From: Candidatus Latescibacterota bacterium
GTDB taxonomy: Bacteria; Latescibacterota; UBA2968
Length of the DNA stretch: 64,000 nucleotides
Direction: 5' to 3'
Assembly (NCBI GenBank): GCA_022824945.1
Contig: JAJDYX010000050.1
Coordinates: forward strand, 161,605 to 225,604
Shown: piece after piece, positions 9,856 to 18,720 of the stretch
How positions within the stretch are numbered: position 1 is the stretch's first letter
How the letters are laid out: each line of letters opens with the position of its first letter
Notes under the pieces: generated by a model
Databases searched by the model: none
Seen by the model: only the letters and a program-made list of their open reading frames with translations
What the model was told of the DNA's origin: nothing
Program-made: the position numbers and the translations under genes

Positions 9856-12767
9856 GGTTGTTCCAATTCCAATCCGAGTGTCTTCCCTTTTTCCACGGCG
9901 GGAATGCCCGCGCTCATCCATACAGGTGCGGGGGCGTCTTTGAGATAGTGGTCAAAGAATTGTTGCAGGCGGATGCTCCAGTCTTTGCGGTTGTGGTGTT
10001 TGCGAATGCCGTGTGCTTCTCCGTTGTAATTGATCAGCCAGGCTGGTTTGCCCAGGCGGCGCAGGGCAACGAAGAGTTCGATACCCTGATACCAGGGTAC
10101 TGCGCCATCTTCGTCGTTGTGCAAGATGAGCAAAGGCGTTTGAATTTTGTCCGCCCAGAAGATGGGTGAGTTTTCGATAAATCGCGTGGGTGCTTCCCAT
10201 AGCGAACCACCGATGCGACTCTGGGTTTTTTCATATTGCATCATGCGACTCAGTCCCGAACTCCATCGGATGCCGCCGTACGCACTGATCATGTTTGAGA
10301 CGGGTGCGCCAGCTTCGGCTGCCCGAAATATGCTGGTTCGGGTGATCATATAGGCGATTTGATAGCCGCCCCAACTGTGGCCCTGCACGCCAATTCGGTC
10401 GGGATTGACAAATCCCCGATTTATGAGGTGCGTCACGCCAGAGACAACGGCGTTGACGGCACTTTCGCCAGGGAAGCCGACTTTGTAGGGAATGTCCGGG
10501 ATAAATATCAGATACCCGCGGCTGACGTAAAACGGGAAATTTATCGAGCCGCCCGAGGCTCCTGGCGCTCGATGGGCGTGTAGCCGATGGGACATTTTTT
10601 CATAGAAATAGACCAGCATGGGATATTTCTGAGCGGGATCGAAATTTTCGGGTTTGTAGAGAATGCCCTGCAGGGGTTTGCCGTCCAGTGAGACCCATTC
10701 GACGAGTTCGGCAGTGCCCCACAGGTAGTCTTTTTGTTGCGGATTGACTTCGCTTATTTTTCGCGCATTCTGAAAATTGAGGTCCGTTGTCCAGAGGTCG
10801 GGATATTCTTCAAAAGAGGATCGTCTGAAAAGGAGTATGTCTGCGTCTTTGGCCTTTTGGAGATTGGAAAACCGTTTGTCGCGTGCGATGAGTTCAGCGG
10901 GTTTGTCGGTACTTTTAAGGCGATCCCGATAGTAGCCCATGGCTTTGGTTTTGAGATTGAAACCCGATAAGAGCAAATCGGCTTTTGGATCGCGCGCCCG
11001 TTCTTCGGAATCGAGGTTTACGTATCGAAAGCGCGTTTCTGTCTCGCGCCCAACTCTTTCGGTGATGTTGATGGGTGCTTTGCGCCCGTTGGGATCGGTG
11101 AGCCAGATGTCGTAGCGGTCGTAAACGAGAAATTCTTTGTCGCCTTTTGTCCACCCTGCATTGCCATGTGCGCTGGGTGGATACGGCCAGTCGTGCAATT
11201 CGTTGTGAACGGGATGGGGGATATTTCTGCTGACGTTGACGCGGATTGCGTTTTTGACATGCTGAACATACCAGTTTTTCCGGGTGCGATCCCACCAGTA
11301 GATGTAGTTGGATTCGGGCGAGAGGGTGGGGCGCGTCTGAATTTTGGTGAGTACGCGCGTTGCTTCACCGGTTTTTATGTCGATCAAATAGTTGTCGTAA
11401 TAAGCGGGCGAATCCCACGAAATGAGTTGTCGGTAGGGGAGAATAGAAGAGCCTATGGCGACATCGGCATTGCCCTCGCTTCCCAGGCGAATATCGGGGA
11501 TGGTTTCTGTGGCGAGTTGAACGATTTTGCCATTGTTGAGGTGAAAGACGGCGCGATAAGTGCGTTCGCGTTCCTCTTTGGCATCTTTGAGTTGCATGGG
11601 TTGGAGGTAGGGGTCTTTCCAGTTCCAGATATCAACTGCGACTTTTTCGTCGGCAGGCGTGTCGTCCTCTGCTGCCTCTTCTGGTCTGGGTGCGGTACCA
11701 AAAAAGAGGCGCTTGCCATTTTTGGAAAAGGAGAGGTTGGCGTGTTCGCTGACCCACCAGTTCGGTGGTATGCCCTTCGTTCCAGATCGGGCGATTTTTT
11801 TTGCCTTATTGCGCGAGCCAATGGGCCAGTAATAGAGGGCGTATTCCTGTTGCTCTGAGTTAAAGCTGTCGCGGTTGGCAATAAATGCGAGATGGAGACT
11901 GGATTCGTCAGCGGTGATTTTTTTGTAATCACCCGCGCCCGAGAGTATGGCTGTGGTGTCACCCGTGCTGGTGCGAATGGCGTAGATGCCGTCGGCTGTG
12001 CTGTCTTTGTTGGCTGCGGCAAAAATGAGATACGAACCGCTTTCTGTGAAGGCGTAGGAGACTACGTGGTTATATCGCGTTTCAGCACCGGTTTGGAGGT
12101 TGCGGAGAACGAGTGTGGTGCCTTCGGCTTTTTTGCGTTTTTTCTTTTTGCTGTCTTTGGGATCTTCCTTTTTCACTTCTTTAGTTTCAGGCTTTTGTTC
12201 GGGCTTTTGTTCGGGCTTTTGTTCGGGTTTTGGCTCTTCTTTTTTTTCTTCAGGTTTGGATGGTTTTTTTTTCTTGTTCGCTGTACTGTCTTTTTTGGCG
12301 ATTTCTTTTTCCAGCAAATAGGCGACCCATCCGCTGGCTTCTTTGGGCAGTTTGAAGGATTTGACGCGCGCAGCTTTAAAGACATCTCCCTCGGCGAGGG
12401 TGATAATGCCAAGTGAGTCTTTGGGCGATTCTTCGGGCTTTTTCTTGTCGCGAGTTGCCTGTTTTACCGAGTCTTTGAAGGCTTTGATGAGGGTGACGAT
12501 ATAACGCGAGTCTTTTGTGAATCGAATGGTTTCTCCGCGCGGTATCGCGTAGGAGCGGTCATCTGCAAGGCTCACGATGCGGAGTTCGGTGTCTTTTTCG
12601 TCCGGGCCGATAGAGAGAAAAGCCCATTGTCCATTGTCGGAAATATTGCTGGCACGCGTGCGATTCCAGATGTCGTACACATCGTGATTCAACGGTTTTT
12701 TCCCCTGGGCAAAGACGAGCGGAGATAAACACAAGAGCACAGATAGAAGGCATATAGATAGGCGCAT
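9852..12767 (-). CDS. secreted S9 family (prolyl oligopeptidase-type) serine peptidase with charged insert
   Basis: 971 residues from ATG12767, which has an AAGAGGT ribosome site; a longer frame has no support. A signal peptide, MRLSICLLSVLLCLSPLVFA, points to export. The N-terminal two thirds should form a beta-propeller. The catalytic domain has Ser in GVQGHSWGGYQIAY, Asp in HNDEDGAVPW and His in GEAHGIRKHH, so the triad is complete. About residues 165-220 are a highly charged Lys/Glu/Pro insert with PEQK repeats not found in ordinary S9 enzymes. S9C peptidases remove acylated residues or small peptides from protein N-termini. Downstream SDR gene is translationally coupled. Confidence 0.9.
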   Translation of the reverse strand: MRLSICLLSVLLCLSPLVFAQGKKPLNHDVYDIWNRTRASNISDNGQWAFLSIGPDEKDTELRIVSLADDRSYAIPRGETIRFTKDSRYIVTLIKAFKDSVKQATRDKKKPEESPKDSLGIITLAEGDVFKAARVKSFKLPKEASGWVAYLLEKEIAKKDSTANKKKKPSKPEEKKEEPKPEQKPEQKPEQKPETKEVKKEDPKDSKKKKRKKAEGTTLVLRNLQTGAETRYNHVVSYAFTESGSYLIFAAANKDSTADGIYAIRTSTGDTTAILSGAGDYKKITADESSLHLAFIANRDSFNSEQQEYALYYWPIGSRNKAKKIARSGTKGIPPNWWVSEHANLSFSKNGKRLFFGTAPRPEEAAEDDTPADEKVAVDIWNWKDPYLQPMQLKDAKEERERTYRAVFHLNNGKIVQLATETIPDIRLGSEGNADVAIGSSILPYRQLISWDSPAYYDNYLIDIKTGEATRVLTKIQTRPTLSPESNYIYWWDRTRKNWYVQHVKNAIRVNVSRNIPHPVHNELHDWPYPPSAHGNAGWTKGDKEFLVYDRYDIWLTDPNGRKAPINITERVGRETETRFRYVNLDSEERARDPKADLLLSGFNLKTKAMGYYRDRLKSTDKPAELIARDKRFSNLQKAKDADILLFRRSSFEEYPDLWTTDLNFQNARKISEVNPQQKDYLWGTAELVEWVSLDGKPLQGILYKPENFDPAQKYPMLVYFYEKMSHRLHAHRAPGASGGSINFPFYVSRGYLIFIPDIPYKVGFPGESAVNAVVSGVTHLINRGFVNPDRIGVQGHSWGGYQIAYMITRTSIFRAAEAGAPVSNMISAYGGIRWSSGLSRMMQYEKTQSRIGGSLWEAPTRFIENSPIFWADKIQTPLLILHNDEDGAVPWYQGIELFVALRRLGKPAWLINYNGEAHGIRKHHNRKDWSIRLQQFFDHYLKDAPAPVWMSAGIPAVEKGKTLGLELEQP
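12190..12232 (-). repeat. short tandem repeat inside the S9 peptidase gene
   Basis: A 12-base unit, GGGCTTTTGTTC on the plus strand, is repeated about three and a half times and encodes the KPEQ units of the charged insert. Because the unit is a multiple of three, gain or loss of copies would keep the reading frame. Confidence 0.75.
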
Positions 12768-12879
12768 GGATGACCTCTTAGGAATAGGCCAGACTTTTAA
12801 GCAGATAGTTGGGTCAATATAATATAATAAAGTGGTGTGTAAAAATAAAAGACACACAGATGAACCTACAATAAGACAC

Positions 12880-12910
12880 TTGCCTAAATGTCGCTTTTAA
12901 GCTACATTTA
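12880..12910 (+). promoter_or_regulatory. promoter and palindromic operator of the toxin-antitoxin pair
   Basis: A near-perfect 26-bp palindrome at 12885-12910 has outer arms TAAATGT and ACATTTA around an inner GCTT-TT-AAGC; only the positions next to the inner arms and the centre fail to pair. It is embedded in a possible promoter: TTGCCT at 12880-12885, 17 bases, TACATT at 12903-12908. The toxin ATG is at 12915, so transcription from this promoter would give an almost leaderless mRNA. Binding by the Xre antitoxin encoded downstream, giving autoregulation, is the expected arrangement. Confidence 0.6.
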
Positions 12911-12914
12911 GTAT

Positions 12915-13253
12915 ATGCAGGAAGCAATCCCCCGACAGATTGAGGAGTATATCACTGCTGAAGGTCGAGTCCCTTTCAGCCAATGGTTCAAGCGTCTGAA
13001 TGACCGAAAGGCTCGCGCACGAATTAGAGTTCGCCTGGATCGTCTTAGCCTGGGTAACCTGGGCGATTGTCGCTCTCTGGGTGGTAGCCTCTATGAACTT
13101 CGGCTTGACTATGGACCAGGCTACCGCGTCTATTTTGGTGAAGTCGGCGAACGGGTTATTCTACTTTTGGCTGGTGGTATCAAAAAATCTCAACAAAGAG
13201 ATATCGAGCGGGCCAGAAACTTCTGGGCTGACTTCAGGAGGCGAGAGTTATGA
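12915..13253 (+). CDS. type II toxin, RelE/HigB-like (addiction module killer protein)
   Basis: A 112-residue basic protein of the RelE/ParE superfamily, group annotated as putative addiction module killer protein (Gp49/HigB-like). Typical blocks are FSQWFKRLNDRKARARIRVRLDRLSLGNLGD, then LYELRLDYGPGYRVYF, then ILLLAGGIKKSQQRDIERA. Toxins of this type usually cleave mRNA on the ribosome; the C-terminal Lys/Arg-rich strand is where catalysis occurs. The gene precedes its antitoxin and overlaps it by 4 bases (ATGA), the order usual for HigBA-type and this family. No ribosome site is evident ahead of the ATG, consistent with a leaderless or operator-embedded start. Confidence 0.88.
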   Translation: MQEAIPRQIEEYITAEGRVPFSQWFKRLNDRKARARIRVRLDRLSLGNLGDCRSLGGSLYELRLDYGPGYRVYFGEVGERVILLLAGGIKKSQQRDIERARNFWADFRRREL

Positions 13254-13555
13254 GCAAGACATCAAGACCCTATAAGCCGGAACTGCTTAAAGCACTTCAA
13301 GACCCCGTAGAAGCCGCAGAATATTTGAACGCTGCTCTGGAAGAAGATATGAATGAGTTGTTTCTGTTAGCACTCCGAAATGTTGCAGAAGCTTATGGTA
13401 TGACTCGGCTCGCTGAAGATGCACAATTGAACCGTGAGTCTATGTATCGCATGTTATCTGAGAAGGGGAATCCACAATTTACCAGCCTGATTTCCATTTT
13501 GAGGCAACTTGGGTTGCAACTGTCTGTTCAATCAAAGGAATCAGTCCCCGTTTAG
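13250..13555 (+). CDS. type II antitoxin, Xre-like addiction module antidote protein
   Basis: A 101-residue protein of the addiction module antidote family. The N-terminal YKPELLKALQDPVEAAEYLNAALEE stretch contacts the toxin in relatives; the helix-turn-helix lies around residues 52-90 (AYGMTRLAEDAQLNRESMYRML, then PQFTSLISILRQLGLQL). It neutralises the toxin encoded just upstream and probably binds the palindrome at 12885-12910 to repress the pair. Start overlaps the toxin stop. A strong hairpin follows at 13581-13618. Confidence 0.88.
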   Translation: MSKTSRPYKPELLKALQDPVEAAEYLNAALEEDMNELFLLALRNVAEAYGMTRLAEDAQLNRESMYRMLSEKGNPQFTSLISILRQLGLQLSVQSKESVPV

Positions 13556-13580
13556 TTTCGCTTACCAATCTCCTTACGAA

Positions 13581-13618
13581 AACACAAAAGCCGACGTTTG
13601 TTCGTCGGCTTTTGTGTT
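13581..13618. terminator. bidirectional rho-independent terminator
   Basis: A perfect 16-bp stem (AACACAAAAGCCGACG at 13581-13596 and its complement at 13603-13618) with a 6-base loop. The A-rich left and T-rich right ends of the stem allow termination in both directions, which fits its place between the convergent toxin-antitoxin operon and the minus-strand gene ending at 13639. Confidence 0.9.
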
Positions 13619-13638
13619 CAGAGCTATACCCATCTGAC

Positions 13639-14118
13639 TCAAAAATTTGATTCTACGTGGTATTCGGCAGAGTATTCTTTCAGGTTCTTTTTAATTTGTT
13701 GAAATTGCGTGTATGAACATGTACCCGCTGGAATTTCGATTGGGTCTGTGGGTTGGGCTTTTGGAATAATTTCCACACCGTTGATTTTGAGGTGCATTGT
13801 CTGGATTTCATCCCAGGATATTTTCTCGGGATGCCCGCGCTGTTTGGTTTTGATTTCCAGTCCTTCATTGCTGAACATTACCCGCGGTCGCCCGAATTTT
13901 TTTGAGGTATAAAGATCAATGATTCCCACAGTGACTATCGCAACAGCACCGAGGAGGTTTATTGTACCTAATATCCATTCAGCGGGGCCGTGTATGTGCG
14001 AAAGGTATCGCCAACTCTGGTAGATGAAGAATCCAGTGAAGAATACGGAATACCATCGCCAAAACCACTTCATTCGGCGAGGGTGTTCTACGTCAAAGTA
14101 AATTGTAAAAGTATCCAT
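13639..14118 (-). CDS. membrane protein with a PH-like cytoplasmic domain
   Basis: A 159-residue protein with two membrane segments, about residues 17-37 (WFWRWYSVFFTGFFIYQSW) and 47-67 (WILGTINLLGAVAIVTVGII), followed by a soluble domain of about 85 residues. The soluble part has the short beta-strand pattern of bacterial PH-like domains (VMFSNEGLEIKTKQ, then ISWDEIQTMHLKINGVEII). Function unknown; such proteins are often found as accessory membrane proteins. It is the last gene of the minus-strand group that includes the NatAB-like transporter. Confidence 0.65.
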   Translation of the reverse strand: MDTFTIYFDVEHPRRMKWFWRWYSVFFTGFFIYQSWRYLSHIHGPAEWILGTINLLGAVAIVTVGIIDLYTSKKFGRPRVMFSNEGLEIKTKQRGHPEKISWDEIQTMHLKINGVEIIPKAQPTDPIEIPAGTCSYTQFQQIKKNLKEYSAEYHVESNF

Positions 14119-14153
14119 GTATTATCCCCTGAAGTTTTGCAGGTGACTTAACG

Positions 14154-14405
14154 CTAAGTCTCATCCTTTGAAACCTCACCACGATCATCTTCTGAAATGT
14201 GGCGGATTTCTCCAGCGCGTTGCTGTACGACTTCCTGGGCTGCGCGTTTTTTGTCTTCGTTGAGCATGAGGTCTGTTGCTCCGAGCATTGTGGTAGCCGA
14301 TCCGCCTGCACTTTTACTACCACCTTTCACAAGCGCGTAAATTGCATAGCCAATGAGAAGAATTGCGATAAGTGTAAAAATGGCGACACCTATGAGATGT
14401 TCCAT
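14154..14405 (-). CDS. small single-pass membrane protein, unknown function
   Basis: 83 residues: one N-terminal membrane segment (LIGVAIFTLIAILLIGYAIYALV, about residues 4-26), a Gly/Ser linker and an acidic, charged cytoplasmic tail. The ATG directly abuts the stop codon of the ABC permease gene upstream, so it is very likely translated from the same mRNA. It could be an accessory subunit of the exporter, but I recognise no family. Confidence 0.65.
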   Translation of the reverse strand: MEHLIGVAIFTLIAILLIGYAIYALVKGGSKSAGGSATTMLGATDLMLNEDKKRAAQEVVQQRAGEIRHISEDDRGEVSKDET

Positions 14406-15602
14406 TTAAGTCTCCCGAAAGATCGTGCTTTCGCGTTCAAACCATCTGGCGCAGCCGTAGAGGCTGAGAGCCGCAAGGGCGATGAGCGAGGCATAGACTT
14501 CGAACAAAAGGGGCAGTTTGATGGTTCCCGCGAAAATTTCTTTGGATGCAAGCGAGACATTTAAGACCGGTATGAGCGATGTGATGGCATTGAGTTCAAT
14601 GCCGGGCAAGAGGCCGATAAATACGGGAATAATAATGATGATGTTGAGGGGTGCCATAATGCTCTGCGCTTCTTTGAACGATTTGGCAAATATGGAGACG
14701 GACATTAAGGCGGCGGCAAAAAAGATGGTTAAGGGCAGGCACAGAGAAAGGACCAGGAGGATGGATGATATTTCGAACATGCCCTGTAGCGCGTCGAGGA
14801 TTCTTGCGATAATTTCTCGTTGTAACATCACAGCTATAAAAAAACCGATAAAACTATTGGCGATTGACGCAAATCCCGATAGGACAATCACGCCACATTT
14901 GCCCAGCAAGATCTGAATTTTGCTGACGGGGGCGACGAGCAGTGTTTCGAGGGTGGCGCGTTCTTTTTCTCCCGCACCCAGGTCAAGGGCTGGATACATA
15001 CACCCCATAAAACACATTAAGACAAAAATATAGGGCAAAAAACCACCCACGCTTTTTCCGATTCTTTCCCGTTGAGAAGCAATGTCGTGGCGTCTGACCT
15101 GTACAGGGTCCACGATCATGCGGTCAAGGGCAAGTCGTTGGAATCGGTCATTGACAATCTGGTTTTCGTAGTCTCGAATCAGACTTGTCAGACGATTGCG
15201 AGATGCGTCCATATCTCGGGATGATTTGAAATAGAGATGAATTTGACCGCGTTGCAAGTCGGATATTTGGGCATCGAATTGCTCATCAACGCGAATGGCT
15301 GCATCTATGCTGTCGGAGCGGATTAACTGAGGGATTATATCTTCTGCTATGTCTTCTCGAATTTTCAGGTCGTCGCGTTTGAGCAGGGTTTCGCGGAATG
15401 TCTCTGCATTGCCATTGGTGATCAGGGCAACTACAAGTGTTTTGGTCCTGACCTTTTGGGTCTGACGAGTAGTAAAAGCGGCCGCAATTGTGAATAACAG
15501 CGGGAATAACAGCATGGGTATGATAAACATCATCATCATCGAACGCCGGTCGCGCGTGATGTCCTTAAATTCTTTTTTGAAGATGGTGAGGATCGGTTTC
15601 AT
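14406..15602 (-). CDS. ABC exporter permease, NatB-like
   Basis: A 398-residue ABC-2 type membrane protein. The N-terminus MKPILTIFKKEFKDITRDRRSM followed by a membrane segment is typical of NatB-like permeases. A large extracytoplasmic domain (about residues 45-185) separates the first membrane helix from five or more C-terminal ones; LDLGAGEKERATLETLLVAPVS is the conserved coupling motif. With the ATPase encoded 20 bases upstream it would form an exporter; NatAB of Bacillus exports Na+. The ion or compound exported here is not known. Confidence 0.88.
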   Translation of the reverse strand: MKPILTIFKKEFKDITRDRRSMMMMFIIPMLLFPLLFTIAAAFTTRQTQKVRTKTLVVALITNGNAETFRETLLKRDDLKIREDIAEDIIPQLIRSDSIDAAIRVDEQFDAQISDLQRGQIHLYFKSSRDMDASRNRLTSLIRDYENQIVNDRFQRLALDRMIVDPVQVRRHDIASQRERIGKSVGGFLPYIFVLMCFMGCMYPALDLGAGEKERATLETLLVAPVSKIQILLGKCGVIVLSGFASIANSFIGFFIAVMLQREIIARILDALQGMFEISSILLVLSLCLPLTIFFAAALMSVSIFAKSFKEAQSIMAPLNIIIIIPVFIGLLPGIELNAITSLIPVLNVSLASKEIFAGTIKLPLLFEVYASLIALAALSLYGCARWFERESTIFRET

Positions 15603-15622
15603 GGGGACCTCTTATAGAAAAT

Positions 15623-16390
15623 CTATGCCTGTTCAACGATGCGGATAAATTCGTCTTCCAGCGTGGGGGTTTGCATCTGGTTTTGAAAGTCTTCCAGTGT
15701 GCCGTTAAACTGCAATTGGCCTTTGTGAATGATGGCGAGGTCGTCGCTGAGCAGGCTGACTTCACCCATGCGGTGCGTGGAAAAAATGACGGTTTTTCCC
15801 GCGTTTCGACAGTCGCGGATGAGGTGTACGATATTGCGCGAGGTGACGACATCGAGACCGTCGGTGGGTTCGTCGAATACAATAACTTCGGGGTCGTGTA
15901 TGATCGTGCGTACAATGGAGACTTTTTGTTTCATGCCCGTGGAGAGTTTGCCAATGCGGCGGTTTGCAAAGGCTTCCATGTCGAGAAGGGCAAATAGGTG
16001 GTCGCGCCGCGTGTTGTAATCAGCACTGTTCATGCCGTGCAGGTCGGCAAAGTAGCGCACCATTTCATTGGGCGTCAGGCGATCGTACAATCCCGTGTTG
16101 CCAGTGAGAAAGCCGAGGTTTTCGCGCACGGCTTGACTTTGTGCTACGGTATCGTATTCCGCGACAGATATGCTGCCAGAAGTGGGTTTGAGCATGGTGG
16201 CGATCATGCGCAATGCGGTGGTTTTTCCCGCGCCATTGGGACCCAATAGCGCAAAGACGCGACCGGGCTGACAGGTAAAGCTGATGTCGCACACCGCGTC
16301 AATGGTGTTGCCCTGAAAACCATCTCCCATTTCGCGCTTTTGCTGCCGCGATAGTTTGAAGGTTTTGACAATATTTTTTGCGATAACCAT
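15623..16390 (-). CDS. ABC transporter ATP-binding protein, NatA-like
   Basis: A 255-residue ATPase. Walker A is LLGPNGAGKTT near residues 47-57, the signature is LSTGMKQKVSIVRTIIHDP and Walker B is VIVFDEPTDGLDV, followed by the H-loop STHRMGEV. The domain order and length are those of DrrA/NatA-type exporter ATPases. It is 20 bases ahead of the permease gene on the same strand, and upstream is a separate exported protein. Expected to sit on the cytoplasmic face of the membrane as a dimer with two permease subunits. Confidence 0.9.
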   Translation of the reverse strand: MVIAKNIVKTFKLSRQQKREMGDGFQGNTIDAVCDISFTCQPGRVFALLGPNGAGKTTALRMIATMLKPTSGSISVAEYDTVAQSQAVRENLGFLTGNTGLYDRLTPNEMVRYFADLHGMNSADYNTRRDHLFALLDMEAFANRRIGKLSTGMKQKVSIVRTIIHDPEVIVFDEPTDGLDVVTSRNIVHLIRDCRNAGKTVIFSTHRMGEVSLLSDDLAIIHKGQLQFNGTLEDFQNQMQTPTLEDEFIRIVEQA

Positions 16391-16426
16391 AATTTACTCC
16401 GCAATTGCGAGTTGAACAGCGCGTGG

Positions 16427-17287
16427 TCAGAGATCTCTGATTTCTTTTAATTCGCGTTTCGATTTCAATATTATTCGATTTTTCATAGATGGATTTTCCC
16501 GACCATCGAGTACGGTAGTTTCCGCCTCCATTTCACCACTCACTTCATATTTCATGATCAAACCGCGTTCATAATCAAAGAATAGCTTGCCTTTGATATC
16601 TGATGTACCGTTGTCAATAAATGATAGATCGCCATAGGTGCGGTACATGTGAATCTGTGATTGAGATTTTTCTTCGATCTCAAAGCAGAGGGCACCATTG
16701 ACCTTTTTTGTTTTTTTGATGGTGTAGGTGCTGGTTATCTCTATAGTGCCTGTAGCATTAGCCAGATTGTAAGGGACGGTATATGTATGCGTGGCTGTCC
16801 ACGAATCGCCCACAGTAACCGGATGATCGGGCAATTTGGGATATAGACTGGCGTAGCTCAACTCGATATTGGCGACAATACTGTCAAAAATCTCAATCTC
16901 CCCAAAGCCGATGTGCCCGGGTTTTGGAGGGATAAATTGTAACAAATTGCCACGCGGTGTTATAGAAAACCGAAATGGTTTTTCATCGAGCATAGCCACC
17001 ACAGGTCGCTGTAGCAACTGATTGAAGATCAGGATTGATTCTGCAATATCTGTGAATACTATATCGACATGAATACTATCAGCCTCGTTTGTACCCCTTT
17101 CCAAACTTTTCCATTCTACCTGGGCTAATAACGATCCTTCCCTCATTTGCATATCGAGAGCTTCATTATACTTAAATTCGAGTTGCTTGTTTTCCGGATA
17201 CTGGTAACGCAGTTGTTGCGGTTCTGGATCTTTGGCTGACGCTATACCTACCATCCACACAATGAGAATAACGATCCAAAATTTCAT
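16427..17287 (-). CDS. exported protein, DUF6263-like
   Basis: 286 residues with a signal peptide (MKFWIVILIVWMVGIASA, cleavage likely after ASA). The mature protein is beta-rich; segments such as YPKLPDHPVTVGDSWTATHTY and GKLFFDYERGLIMKYEVSGEMEAET resemble the DUF6263 family of exported proteins, where a domain is repeated with the theme 'GDSW', 'a y' and 'G.i..s..'. Molecular function unknown. It is followed on the same strand by the NatAB-like operon after 36 bases and could be cotranscribed with it. Confidence 0.7.
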   Translation of the reverse strand: MKFWIVILIVWMVGIASAKDPEPQQLRYQYPENKQLEFKYNEALDMQMREGSLLAQVEWKSLERGTNEADSIHVDIVFTDIAESILIFNQLLQRPVVAMLDEKPFRFSITPRGNLLQFIPPKPGHIGFGEIEIFDSIVANIELSYASLYPKLPDHPVTVGDSWTATHTYTVPYNLANATGTIEITSTYTIKKTKKVNGALCFEIEEKSQSQIHMYRTYGDLSFIDNGTSDIKGKLFFDYERGLIMKYEVSGEMEAETTVLDGRENPSMKNRIILKSKRELKEIRDL

Positions 17288-17462
17288 AATGCCCTCCTTG
17301 AGATAGTGATATAGTTACCCAATTTTGTTTCAATATGCAAGAGAGTATTTTTTGTAGAAATTTTGAACCTCGCTAAGTCGGACGGGCTGAGGGAGTATTT
17401 GACTTTGTTCTTCAGACTTTGCACCTTGCACTTGCCTCTTTACACGATTCAAAGGAGATAAT

Positions 17463-18704
17463 ATGGACAAACTCAAACTCGCTCTGATCGGTTGTGGCGG
17501 TATGGGGACGCGCCATTTGTATGGGTTGCGCGAACTGGCGAAGACGCCGTTTAATAATATTGAATTGTGCGCCCTGTGCGATCTCAATCGGGATAACGCA
17601 GAATTGGCTGCGAGAGAGGCCGAGCAGTTGCTCGGTTCAAAACCTCCCGTATTTATGTCTATGGAAGAGATGGTGCAAGCGATTCCCGATTTGATGGCGG
17701 TTGATGTGGTAACAGATCCTTCGGTGCATCACACGGTGGTGTGTGAGGCTCTGGACCTGGGATTGCATGTGCTGGTTGAAAAACCTATGGCTATTTCTGT
17801 AAAAGCGTGCCATGCTATGAATGAGGCGGCGGAGCGCAATGGGCGAAAACTGTCGGTTGCTGAAAATTATCGGCGCGATCCTTCGGCGCGGTTAACGCGT
17901 CATTTGTTGGATACTGGGCGGATCGGAACGCCTTATATGGCGACTTTTCACGCCCTGCGAGGCGGCAATGAAATTTTTATCACGCCCTGGCGACATTTGA
18001 AAGATCGCGGGGGACCGTTGATCGATATGGGGGTACACTATACGGATTTGATTCGGTATCAACTCGGCGATGTGGTTGAGGTGTATGGCGATACGCGCCT
18101 GGTGGAGCCGGTTCGAAAAAAACAACAGTCCATTGGCGATCGGTATGAATTTTATCAGCAGCGTTTTCGCGCAATGCCCAGCGAAGTTCCCGCTACGGCA
18201 GAAGATACGGCGATGGCGATGATGAAGATGGATAGCGGTGTGATGGTGAGTTTTATTGTGGGCATTGGGGGGCACGGCGCCTGCCGCAGTCAGTTGATTT
18301 TGGGCGATAAAGGGTGTTTGCAGAGCTATGGCAGTCGCGGGAGTCAGGCGATATGGCAGTCGGCAGATGGCGAGGTGAGAGATCAGAATGCGATTCTGAG
18401 TGCTGTTGACGATTTTGAATTGCATCCTCTATTAGATCATTTTTTTTCTACGAAAAACAGCGTGGGCGATCAGGCAGTGGATTGGAAATTGATCGCTTAT
18501 GAACAATACGAACTCGCCTGTGCTGTTCTGAATGATGAACCGATTGAGGTCGATGGTGTTGAGGGGATGAAGGATGTTGCGGCGATTTATGCGATTTGCG
18601 AGTCTGCTCGCGCAGGTCGCACTGTGACGGCAGCAGAGATCGAAAGCGGCGAGTTGTATGAATATCAGGCAGAGATCGATGCGGCGTTAAACATCAACTC
18701 TTAA
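17463..18704 (+). CDS. Gfo/Idh/MocA family oxidoreductase
   Basis: A 413-residue NAD(P)-dependent oxidoreductase, cytoplasmic. The Rossmann motif GCGGMGTRH is at residues 12-20 and the cofactor-ribose motif EKPMA near 101-105, with the substrate domain after about residue 125. AAAGGAG precedes the ATG. The family oxidises or reduces sugars and cyclitols. It is followed after 16 bases by a cupin gene and then, convergent, by a zinc alcohol dehydrogenase, a grouping suggestive of sugar or polyol catabolism. At 413 residues it is longer than the usual 330-390, with extra length in the C-terminal domain. Confidence 0.9.
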   Translation: MDKLKLALIGCGGMGTRHLYGLRELAKTPFNNIELCALCDLNRDNAELAAREAEQLLGSKPPVFMSMEEMVQAIPDLMAVDVVTDPSVHHTVVCEALDLGLHVLVEKPMAISVKACHAMNEAAERNGRKLSVAENYRRDPSARLTRHLLDTGRIGTPYMATFHALRGGNEIFITPWRHLKDRGGPLIDMGVHYTDLIRYQLGDVVEVYGDTRLVEPVRKKQQSIGDRYEFYQQRFRAMPSEVPATAEDTAMAMMKMDSGVMVSFIVGIGGHGACRSQLILGDKGCLQSYGSRGSQAIWQSADGEVRDQNAILSAVDDFELHPLLDHFFSTKNSVGDQAVDWKLIAYEQYELACAVLNDEPIEVDGVEGMKDVAAIYAICESARAGRTVTAAEIESGELYEYQAEIDAALNINS

Positions 18705-18720
18705 AGTGGAGGAAAGACAG

